Shown here piece by piece: positions 45,390-55,134 of a stretch of 64,000 nt of DNA. The notes below the pieces were generated by a model. The model did not search any database. It was not told where the DNA came from and saw only the letters and a list, made by a program, of their open reading frames with translations. Numbering within the stretch: position 1 is the stretch's first letter; each line of letters starts with the position of its first letter. The DNA comes from Larix kaempferi (Eukaryota; Streptophyta; Pinopsida; Pinales; Pinaceae): NCBI GenBank assembly GCA_027924585.1, contig BSBM01000372.1, forward strand, positions 7,671,001 to 7,735,000, given 5' to 3'. The translations under genes and the position numbers were made by a program.

Positions 45390-46149
45390 TTGAAGTCATG
45401 CCAAGCTATGGCACCAATATATTGTGGGTCATTTGAGGTGCTTGAGAGGATATGCCCAATTGCATATAGAATTGCATTTCCTACTAACACTGGAGCTCAT
45501 AATTCTTTTCATGTTTCTTTGCTTAAGAAATATGTACAGGATCCTAACCATGTCATTAATTGGGATGTGATATAGGTGGAACTATAGGTAGAGTTCCAAA
45601 CAAAACCACTATGCATCATCACCATCAATATAACATTGCTCTGAAATGAAGCCATTGGGCAGGTAAAGGTACTGTTGGAGTATCGGTACAACCGCATGGT
45701 ATAACCGTCGCACCTCTGGGAATATAAAAAAGTGTACTAACCGTCACTCTTGGTAATAGGACCTTGTGCTTGGTTTCAAATGTTCCTCAACATATGTAGG
45801 TTTTGGTGTAATGGAAAACCTTACATGGTATTAGAGCCAAGGTCTTAGGTTCAATTCCCTCGACCTATGTTAGAGGAGGGGTGTTGGAGTATCAGTACAA
45901 CCACATGGTATAACTGTCGCACCTCTGGGAATATAAAAATGGAGACTAACTGCCACTCCTAGTAATAGGACCGTGTGCTTCGTTTCAAATTTCCATCAAT
46001 ATATATAGGTTTTGGTGTAACGGAAAACCTTATAGGTACAATTAAAGTAATTTGGTCCCAATTAGGCTACAAGGGATTTGGAGGATTCCATGACAGCGGA
46101 ATATCCATTTTTTTCTAATTTTGAAAAAACACTGAGGACAATGTTATTC
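45390..46149 (+). pseudogene. Integrase C-terminus and chromodomain of element F, split by TRIM
   Basis: 45390-45572 reads LWHQYIVGHFEVLERICPIA-like coding, AYRIAFPTNTGAHNSFHVSL and LKKYVQDPNHVINWDVI. After the TRIM, 46035-46149 reads QLK, a stop, FGPN, a stop, ATRDLEDSMTAEYPFFSNF, the end of a plant chromodomain. Chromodomains of this group guide integration to marked chromatin. The coding frame joins across one GGTAC copy. Confidence 0.78.
45673..46034 (+). mobile_element. TRIM (terminal-repeat retrotransposon in miniature)
   Basis: 362 bp in all: two 153-bp LTRs (45673-45825 and 45882-46034) around a 56-bp interior that is only a primer site (TGGTATTAGAGCC, 45826-45838) and a polypurine tract (TAGAGGAGGGG, 45871-45881). 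It is flanked by a perfect 5-bp duplication GGTAC (45668-45672 and 46035-46039). LTRs start TGTTGGAGTATC; LTR1 ends TACA and LTR2 ends TATA. It has no coding capacity and must have used another element's proteins. The orientation is that of host element F. Confidence 0.93.
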
Positions 46150-46164
46150 TAAGAGGGAGGGGAT
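46150..46164 (+). other. Polypurine tract of element F
   Basis: TAAGAGGGAGGGGAT directly before TGTAATGCC, after the chromodomain stop at 46149. Confidence 0.7.
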
Positions 46165-47250
46165 TGTAATGCCACTAGTTATGACTTGGAATGTGTTAAA
46201 TTTAAATTGTGTAAATGATGTAAATATGCTTTAAATGGACTCTTAGTGAAAATCTCAAGACCAAGGCCTGACTAGTGAATCACTAGGCATGTGTAATGTA
46301 AATATCTCTATATGTACTATGTGGTTTGCTTGTCATGCTAATTCAAAATCTATGTAAATATTATGCTGGAAAAATAATGAAATGGTCCAGTATGGTTTTA
46401 TAAAGATCATTAGAGGGACTACGGTTCCACTAGATGAGAAATGAAAAGGGGGCTATGGGATATTAAATCCTCAATTGCCAAGTGTCAATTTTAAAACACA
46501 TCTATTTGCTTCTATGTGCATTAAATGAACCATTACTTCCTTTTGAATATTAAATCGAAGTATTGAATACATGTGTGAGGCCGGTGGTGGAAGTATTCTC
46601 ATGTAGTTATGGAAGCATGGTATGAATACACTTCTATGACTATTGTAAGTGTTCTCTCTTCTATGGTCAGAAGTTATGTCGATTGTCTTTTCACCATCTT
46701 CTCATCTCTTTTCGAGTCTATCATCCATTTTTCACAAGTAGATTTTTACACCAAATTTTGAAATCAAATTATACACTATAGTGAATTATCCTCATGTTGT
46801 TTTTTTTCCATTACCATCACCATTACCAGACTATTCAATAACAAGAAATCCAAAATTGTGAAGGAAAATTACAAAATTGATGGAAAAAGAGATGGTTGTA
46901 GGTGAGCATGTCTATTGGGAAGGATAGGAACCCTTACCCATTGATTTTTTCCATTCCTAAAAGCTTGTGAAGCCATGAATTAATGCTATAGGAGGTTATC
47001 AAATAATATACATTGGATTGGACTAGTTTTTCACACATTGGTAAGCATTGTAAGGGTTGGATTTCCTAAGGGAACGATGGATTGATGAAGGGAAATGCAT
47101 TCCTTGTTTTGGTGGGGTAATAGAAAAGAGTGCTGACGGGCTTTTTAATTGCCTTCTAATTACTTAGAAAACAACTAAGAAGTGTACATTAATTGTCAAC
47201 CCGGGGTTCGTTGAGAACTTGCGAGTTACTGTGCACTGTATGTGCAAACC
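46165..47250 (+). repeat. Putative 3' LTR of element F
   Basis: Begins TGTAATGCCACTAGTTATG after a good polypurine tract. The right end is not defined; sequence up to about 47250 ('gtcaacccggggttcgttgag') could belong to it. No partner LTR was found, so this call rests on position only. Confidence 0.5.
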
Positions 47251-47384
47251 ACAATCTCCTCTTACATTGGTTTATCTACTTGAAGTTGTAGTTGAATAAT
47301 CTTACTTATAAAAAATGGTATGAACAGTTACATAGTCTTGGCAAGAAACTACCAACTAAACAACTACCAAACTAAGTTGCACGG

Positions 47385-47600
47385 AAATTAAATCACACGA
47401 CATGAAAGTAAAACACACGACCTGAAAGTAAATGCTAAAATTAAATTCACACTTGAAAGTAAATTCTAAAACTACATTCACACTCTGCAGAAAAGTAAAT
47501 TCTAGAACTATGTCACACTTTGCGGGAAAAGTAAATTCTAATACTACGTTCACACTGTGCAAGAAAGTAAATTCTAAATCTAAGTTCACAACACACTTGA
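47385..47600. repeat. ~38-bp tandem repeat (GAAAGTAAATTCTAAAACTA)
   Basis: About six units of 'gaaagtaaattctaaaacta' plus 'cgttcacactNtgcag' with variants. The minus-strand translation is a VVLEFTFLQSVN repeat, which I read as a by-product of the repeat. Confidence 0.75.
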
Positions 47601-48385
47601 TAGAAACGTAAATTGCAGAAATAAAATCTAAAAGCTATCCTTTCCAAATACAAGTTACTATTTATGATCCAATGGAGTAAATAACATTATTGCATTAAGC
47701 TCAATGATTGTAAAATAAACATTTAAATCTCTATCTATGCATTGAAATCAAATTGCAAAAAGAAACTACATATAGAGAAATGCAAAATTATCTAATTGAA
47801 ACAAAGCAACAAATTATAACTACATCAACATAAAATAAATAAAATCATGCTACAAAAAGAAAATAATAAAACTAAGATCTAATTGAATCAAAATGAGAGT
47901 ATAGCTTTATTCCATCATCAATTGGACTATTGCTCCCATAGAATGGAGAGAGAACTCTTATTTATACATGATTTCTCCATAACAAATAATAAATGAGGAT
48001 CCAAAATATCCTCAACAAATTCCTAAAAGTTTGGATTTCAAAACTAATCCAAGATCCTTACTAACTACATGCTATTTAGAATACCTTTGAAGTTAAATTC
48101 GAATTTAGGGATAGAGGCTATAATAAAATAGTCAAAACTCATCCCAAATGTCTCTTAACAACTTTTGACTTCTTAGGTCCATCATATATTTGATAGAGAT
48201 CTTCAAATCTTTGTGAATAAGCCAAATATGCACTCATGTCCACCTCCATTTACCAACTTTAATTTAACATCATGATTTGAGACATATAAGAATAATAGAA
48301 ATAATGGATTTATAAAAATCCATTACTCCTAATGAATATCTTTCTCCAAAGTTAGTGGTTGAAGGTAAAATTTGAATTATTGACT
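47601..48385. other. Unclassified A+T-rich sequence
   Basis: No coding segment or paired repeat recognised. Confidence 0.3.
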
Positions 48386-48550
48386 TTCTGTAATGTTGCA
48401 GATAGAGTTTCCGTAATGCTGTAGATACTTGTAGAATTTCCGTAATGCTGCAGATAGAGTTTCTGTAATGCTGTAGATAGAGTTTCTGTAATGCTGCAAA
48501 TACCTGTAGAGTTTCTGTGATGCTGCAAATATAGTTTCCATAACAAAGGT
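48386..48550. repeat. TTTCTGTAATGCTGCAGATAG tandem repeat
   Basis: Six irregular units of 26-34 bp built from 'gtttctgtaatgctg' and 'agatacctgtaga'. Minus-strand frames give LQHYGNS/ICSITETL-type repeats. Confidence 0.75.
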
Positions 48551-49937
48551 TCTGCACTGCTACAGAACTCCCTCAAATATGTTGTAGCTGCTTCCAACAA
48601 TGGATTCAATATTCAAATCAAATACATAGTACACTAATTCCCTCAATGTTAGTAAAAAATGAAATGAAATACTAAGACATGTAATGGAAAAAATACTTGA
48701 GCATAAAAACCCGGATATGAGCGTAAGAAAGGATTAATGCATGAATATGGATAGGGAAAAGGAATTACAAATAGGGTGAAATGGTGGTAAAAATATGCTA
48801 AATCCAAGGCCCATCAAGTGCCATGGCTGGGATGAATAAGTGAGATCCCTATAAATGCTTAAAGGTGGGAATTTTGGCTAAGAATGAGTGCAAATGGATT
48901 ATAGAATAAGAGAGAGAATATTGTAGGTGTTTCCTTCTTCGTAGTGGCCTCATAACCTCAATTGGGGGTTGTATGTGCATGTGATACGTACAGTTGGGAG
49001 GAAAATCACTCTTACATAGCCAACTACTTGGATATTATTTGCTAAAATTTAAGTATTCTCTTGTATTTGAATGAGTAATGATTTTATTTTATGCTTGTGA
49101 TAGTTATCGTGTTTATGCATGTTGTATATGTGGATAGAGTTTTATTTCCGCTATGTTTTACAATTATGCATATGTATATATATTTCATATTACAATTTCA
49201 TAATTATAGCCATATGGGGGGATTTTGAACTGTGTAATTCATAAATATCCTCCTCTATTGGTTAGATTGATGGATGGGGACATGACATTGGTTAGCTTGA
49301 CTGAATAAGGTAGTTAATGAAGTTGCAACTACCTCTGTGATTTGAACACATATATAAAGGCATGAATCTATATGAAAGGGAGTAGTAGATATTGTAATAT
49401 CATTGATCATAATATAATAGAATCCTTATGATGGGTTCAAAACTAATTTTCTCTTCTTCCCTCATTCTATGTATGTGTGCTTGTCTATTGTTTTGTTGTA
49501 TATTATACTTCGTTATTCATGCTATTGGTGACTCTTTCTGTGTAAATCCCATAGATTACAACAGTGAGATAGTTCTTCATTTAAACCATATGTACACAAA
49601 TTAATAAGGTGATTAACTAGAAATACAAAGAACTAGAACTTGGCTTTAATCACCCTCCATAATTTAATTAATGATCCCCGAAATAATAGAAATCCTAGAA
49701 TAAAGAGAAGATGGATCGAGCTGATAATAATTCCTAAATGAATTGTATGTGAGTGAACTTCATGATAATGTCAATAATATGAATCATTGGATGTGGGGAA
49801 ACAGTAAGGTTGAGATTTCACATTGACAATCTCCTATAGTGAAACTTGTCTAAAACTCAAATGTTGCAATGAATTTTTTAGGCTTCATGGAAATCTATAA
49901 TGGATGAGATATTGTTAAACGCTCTCTTTCATTCCAA
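48551..49937. other. Unclassified, LTR-like composition
   Basis: Contains CCTATAAATGC (48850) and ACATATATAAAGGC (49347), both TATA-like, and a CT-rich stretch near 49450, as in LTR promoters and R/U5 regions. No second copy was found in the window to define an LTR. Confidence 0.3.
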
Positions 49938-52560
49938 TCTCAAAACAATAATATTACATTCTAGTCATTGATTGCAAATAGATTTGGGGGATCCAAGGTG
50001 GAATCTAAGCTTGATGTTCTTACATCAAATTGTTGAGGTAAGTCCTAAATCACATTGTCATGCTAAGGACCAACTTTGGAGCTAAATATCCTCATGGCTA
50101 CTTTAATAATGTACAATATTCCTTATCAAATATACAAGGAAATTAAGACCTTTCTTTTTTATTCTCCCACTCCATACACTAAACTTTTTAAAAGTTATTT
50201 TCATCAAGATAAACTTGATTTCCACTTTTTTCCTCATTCTCAATATCATCTCATGCTCTTCATACCTAGTGTCATCATCAATTGTAAATTTATTCTTCAT
50301 CAACTTGCCATTATTCAAATGCACAATTCCCTTCATGACATGGGTTTCTATTGTAATGTGTACATATCAAGGTCCCACCTACTACATTCATCATCCTATA
50401 CACTCACATGAAGATTAAATATAATGATCTCCTTCCATATCTATCTCTAATAACAATAGCTAAGCTCCTCAAGCCTTCATATCATGAGAATTTTTTCAAC
50501 TCATTTTTCTTCCAAGTATTTTTGTTCAAAGGAAAGATCAAAATCTCCACGAAACTTATCTTCCTCATTGTCATACTCACATTCAACAAATGAATCATAC
50601 TAATTCACACACTCAAAAACATTCTTATTCCTTTAGTAAATTCTTCTTTAAAATAACTTTATTTTTCTACTTCTACAATTTTTAAAATTTGTTTACCTTT
50701 AACATCACCACCAATTATTTCATTCGCATTGTGATTTGTATGCAATATTTGCATTTCTTGACAATGCCCATCATTAATATATTCCACTTGTTTATCTTCA
50801 ATGCTTCCATCAACACCAACACCTTCAAAATTATTGCAATCACATTTATCCACATAACCTTAAACTTGTGTCATACATTCAACATCATGCACCTCCTCAA
50901 CATCTTCAATCGTGGTTTTTAGGATCATTAATTTAAATCATCATCAAGATTTTTCATGTTTGTTGCTTAAAATTTCGATTTACCTCCATTTTTTTCACAT
51001 CATTTTGCTTTTATTGCTTGGCACTTTCAACAATCCATCAAATTATCTGTCATTCTCATATACTACAACTTTAAGAATACCGTTAGTATCAACATAGAAA
51101 CAAACATAAAATGGTTAAATAAACTAAATGTTTCATTCATGCTCTCATTTTCCTCTTCTTGTGTAGCTTGGGTTGTCACAATCACAACTTCAAAAGTTGT
51201 CTTCTGTGCATACATATCTTCCTTAGCAACTAAGGAAATCTAATAATATGTCCCCATTGTTGCTACAAAAATATCCATATCCATGTGTCCAATCCCATCA
51301 TCAATATGGAATCTTTCTTTATAGTCATACTCTTGTTTCTCCAGGATAGGAGATTCTTCATTTGCACACACAATTATCATGTCAACTCTCTTGTGTTTAT
51401 ATTCACATCTTGTATCTTTCAAAGATACTTTTGTTTCGATTTCTTCGATATCCAGTATAGACTTGATCACTACTATAGATTCCTTATCATAAACCAGTTC
51501 AACAATAATCTCATCCTCTGCATTGCTCACAACCCTAAAAAAAATTCCACTCATCAAACCCTCAATCAATTTCATTTATTTACCAATATCAATTTTTCAT
51601 ATTCATTAATAAACTCTTTTTCATCATATCTCACTTTAAATTCAAATTCTTTTACTTGATCATTCATTTCCTTCATTTCATCTTTTGTGAACTTCTTGCG
51701 AGCTATCATTTATTCTACAAAATATTCCTCAAATCCATGTTCTTCAGTTTCAATTACAATATCAAGAATACGAAGTTCAAATTTCCAAAGTATTCATCAA
51801 ACTCATTGAATTCCAATTCAATATGAGCAATTTTGTTGCCCTCTTTCTCACATCTAGCATTAACATGGTTTCTTTCTTCTTCACCTACAATATCAACATG
51901 GTTGATTTATTCTCCCTCTATAATTGCACGTGGGAAAACATCAAAGTCATCATATAATTTTAGTTCCTCCATAAGCATGTACTCCAATGCTCTTTCTTCA
52001 TTATGTGCTTCATGTTCAATGATTTTAGTCTAATGATAATTAAATTGTTTATAATTTACATTAGACTTTTCCACATCATCACAATATACCAATGTACTTA
52101 AATACCGATCTAAGAATTCTCCCTCTTTTTGTACACACTTGATAATTTAATAATCATAAGCACAGTCAGCATCTTCACTAAAATGCTGATTATTATCATA
52201 AATTTCATCATATTTTTACTATAAACTATCGATGTAATGATAAACTATATTTTTACCATGCTAAATTTAAAAAAAAAAAAAAAAATCAAAATGTAAACAA
52301 TAAACCATAGACCTCTCTTTTTACAACGTTAAAATGGGAAAAAAATACACATTAATGAAAGTATATAGGAATTTTACACAAAAATTACAAATTCAATCCC
52401 AAAAACAAAAAAAATAAGTACACACCTAGTCTATTCTCCATAGAAAAATCTATATAAACTAGAAACAAAATCAAATCACGTCAACTCGGTGAGATCCAAT
52501 TTACTATACTTGAAATGGTCCCAGTTCGAATTTTAGGTGGTAGTCCTCCTCATTCGTACA
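49938..52560 (-). repeat. Dispersed repeat copy G2
   Basis: Same orientation and order as G1 (7916-12530), but lacks the ~1.9-kb section containing the G1 hairpin. The join falls near 52210, where sequence goes from 'aaatttcatcatatttttac' to the part equivalent to G1 12190. A retained right part is 'aaatggtcccagttcgaatt' near 52512. Confidence 0.7.
50103..51880 (-). pseudogene. Broken acidic coding sequence in repeat G2
   Basis: Minus-strand pieces 51240-51575 (MKLIEGLMSGIFFRVVSNAE and further acidic sequence), 50659-50853 and 50103-50336. The last is 77 codons with the same start and stop as in G1 (8079-8312) and about 65% identity. The first piece carries HIDDGIGHMDMDI, matched by HIDDGIEHMDMNI in G1. 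Function unknown; no known retroelement motif was seen. Confidence 0.45.
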
Positions 52561-52716
52561 TACTCATGTTCATAAAATACTCATCACTCAAGTGGAAGCT
52601 CTAAATATCCTTCATTTGAATCCACTTCTACCTGTTCCTCCTGGTCGGAATCTGCACAGAGATTAATGCAGAATATATCCCTTAAGCATCATGTAGCAGA
52701 CAGTGCAAGCAAACAT

Positions 52717-53075
52717 ATTTTAAGGCTCACTTGAATTATGGCGACAGAATGTATGCACAAGTGGTGTGTACCCAAAATTTCCCAGCATGGAAACAAAATA
52801 ATTAAAACTTGAAATGAAAGTATTTAACTGCTATGTAAAATAAATGAACTTGCTGAAATGTAAATGATAAAGAAAAAATTTTGTGTTCCCCAAGTGGGAT
52901 TACAAGTTGGTTGAGTTGAGTAGATTTTAAGGCTCACTTGAATTATGGTGACAGAGTGTGTGTACCCAAAATTTCCCAACGTGGCAACAAAATAATTAAA
53001 ACTTGAAATGAATTTTTTTAACTGCTATGTAAAATAAATGAACTTGCTGAAATGTAAATGATAAGGAATTTTTTT
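52717..53075 (+). repeat. ~150-bp direct duplication
   Basis: The stretch from 'attttaaggctcacttgaat' to 'tgaaatgtaaatgataa' occurs at 52717-52873 and again at 52924-53072, offset about 207 bp, with a 'gcacaag..tggt' segment shortened in the second copy. Confidence 0.8.
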
Positions 53076-53316
53076 TCAACTGGTGCAACAAGTAAATAGA
53101 AGAAAAGTACACCTAGCAAAATGGATGCAAGCAAACAAATGGTTGTTTAGGGCAGAAAAACTCGAAAAATGGCTACAGGGGCGGGAAACTGCAGAAACGT
53201 TGTGCTGAAAGTGGCCAACAGAAACAGGAAAGAGGGTTCAACTGTGGGACTAGAAAGCGTGCTATAGGGCATAGATTTCAGGCTGTTTCACAGGCTATAG
53301 AGCACGGCTACACGCT

Positions 53317-53472
53317 GGAACCCACGATGCAGGGCACGGATCTAGGTTTGGAACCCATGCTGCAGGGCGTGGCTCTGGGTCTGGAACCCGGGCTGCAGGG
53401 TGCGGCTTCGGGTCTGGAACCCGCGCTAGAGGGCGCAAATTTGGGTCTGGAACCCGCGCTACAAGACAGGGT
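53317..53472 (+). repeat. 33-bp tandem repeat coding an 11-residue unit
   Basis: GGAACCC starts at 53317, 53350, 53383, 53416 and 53449, spaced exactly 33 bp. It is GC-rich in an otherwise A+T-rich window. On the plus strand it encodes LEPxLQGxxLG units in an open frame; on the minus strand a GSRPxxxPCS-type unit. Confidence 0.92.
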
Positions 53473-53641
53473 TATGGGAAAAAAAAACTGCGCTACAAAA
53501 GTGCGGCTGTCACGACGACAGTCGCGATTCGCGATGCGAGAAATGACTGCGAAAAGTGTAGGACTAACCGAAAAAATGGAAATTTTGAGGCTTAGAGTGA
53601 AGGCAAGGGCCATATCTGCAAATTTTAGGGTCCAGGGGTGA
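53327..53641 (+). CDS. Hypothetical repeat protein (104 codons)
   Basis: The open frame starts ATG at 53327, inside the first 33-bp unit, and reads four to five LEPxLQG repeats. A basic tail follows (KVRLSRRQSRFAMREMTAK, RLRVKARAISANFRVQG) to a stop at 53639-53641. The minus strand is also open for 101 codons, as in-phase 33-bp repeats allow. No family is recognised. It may be chance coding in a repeat or a scrap of a retroelement leader; expression is doubtful. Confidence 0.25.
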   Translation: MQGTDLGLEPMLQGVALGLEPGLQGAASGLEPALEGANLGLEPALQDRVMGKKNCATKVRLSRRQSRFAMREMTAKSVGLTEKMEILRLRVKARAISANFRVQG

Positions 53642-55134
53642 ACTAGAGCTACAAAAAAACAAGTAAAAAGACAAGTACAAACTAAAAATTACCAAATATT
53701 CTAAGGGAATCGAGCTAGTGCAGTCACCAAAACTGTAGCTAGGGTTTTCACCCTAGCTCGTGCTAAAGAGAACCTACTAAGGATTTAGGAACCCTTAGTA
53801 GTAGTTCAATAATGGGTAAAAAATGATATGTGAAACAACTAAAAACTAAATATTAAAATGTGACATGTGCATATGATAACATAAAAATAAATCTAAACCA
53901 CAACAGTAAAAAGTAAACAACCATGAGGAACTCAGTAAATAGAATTTGATTTGTTTTTGTATTAATGGGAAAACAAGGGTTTGCAATGGTATTACCTCAA
54001 ATGGTAAGGTTGTTGGAGTCCTTACAGAAGTACAAGAGTAGTGCACCAGTTCTCCATAGTTCCTGTCCCTTCTCCAAATGCTCAATGGTAGCCAAAACTC
54101 AACTAAAATGGTGAAATCAAGCTCGAGGTGAAAGGGTAGGGTTCAATAGCAATTTCGGCAACATAAGGGTGTGAAGAGTGATTGATGGATGCAGAATGGG
54201 GGGCTTGTTGAGGCCTCGGATGTGCAGGGTGTGCAAAATGATGGAATGGGTTCCAAGGCTCACAACCGAGTGGGAAAACCCAGACGGAAAGGCTTCAAAA
54301 GTTCCTACGCAAGGACAGTTCTATCCCCAGCTTGTTTGGAATAGTAATCTCCCACGGATATTCGGCCTCTGCTGGCACTCTAAGAGTTGGTGAATTTTTA
54401 TCCTAGGGATCAGTTTTCCTTTAAAGAAAAAAAAAAGTGTGAGAACTCTGTAAACACAAATCTACTTAAAAGAATCTAAGCTAAGTCAGATCTACTCTAA
54501 GAAAGTGTCTTAAGATAAGTGCATGTCAGTTTGATATGGAAATAGATAAGCACATCCATCAATTAAACAGAAATGTGAAAGAGATCAATGACTTGACTGC
54601 TCAAGTTACAATTAATCAATTAAAATTAACCAATGGCAATTTGAGGGTTATATGAATTCAAGATTTGACTTGTAACTAATATGATAATTGAAAAATTAAC
54701 ATCAATTATAATTTTACTGTGAAAACCATTTGCAGAAATTGATAAAAGTTTTAATTGAATAAACTCTTTTAAAACCTTATGAACACACAGATCATTAGCA
54801 AAGATAAACTAGAACTATAGATCACTGTGTTTAATAAATTGCAAAAGGATTTAAACAACATTAGACAAGCAATTTGGAGTTACAATCAACATTCATCAAA
54901 GAAACTTGATAAATAGACAAAAGCAGATCTGAAAATAACTTTACTGTATTCGATGACAGTATGTAAGAAATTACAAGTTTGTATGAAAACTGAGCATCTC
55001 CAATCTATCCTGCAGATTTTCTCCTCCAAATTCCATCATCTTTCTCTACGAGGGATCACCTCTTTAAATAGGAGTTACAAAATAATACAAAGAGTAAATT
55101 CCCACAAACTGGGATTACAAAATCAAACTAAAAA
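53642..55134. other. Unclassified sequence
   Basis: No domain recognised. A small perfect hairpin AGCTAGGG-TTTTCA-CCCTAGCT lies at 53737-53758. A plus-strand frame at 54178-54393 is open for 71 codons without known motifs. This may be the 3' flank of the broken coding sequence to the right. Confidence 0.3.

Larger units (their letters stand above)
42160..47250 (+). mobile_element. Degraded Ty3/gypsy chromovirus F
   Basis: Plus-strand gypsy remnant with gag N-terminus, RT, RNase H, integrase and chromodomain in order, then a polypurine tract at 46150-46164 and an LTR-like start TGTAATGCCACTAG at 46165. The start and the right end are approximate; no matching 5' LTR was found in the window. 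Gag after KPPTFDGE and all of the protease are missing. Many stops and frameshifts are spread through pol. A TRIM sits in its chromodomain region. Confidence 0.75.

Noticed and set aside
46165-47250. Fully defined LTR pair for element F
   Set aside because: No sequence like TGTAATGCCACTAG was found left of the gag fragment, so only a putative 3' LTR is listed.
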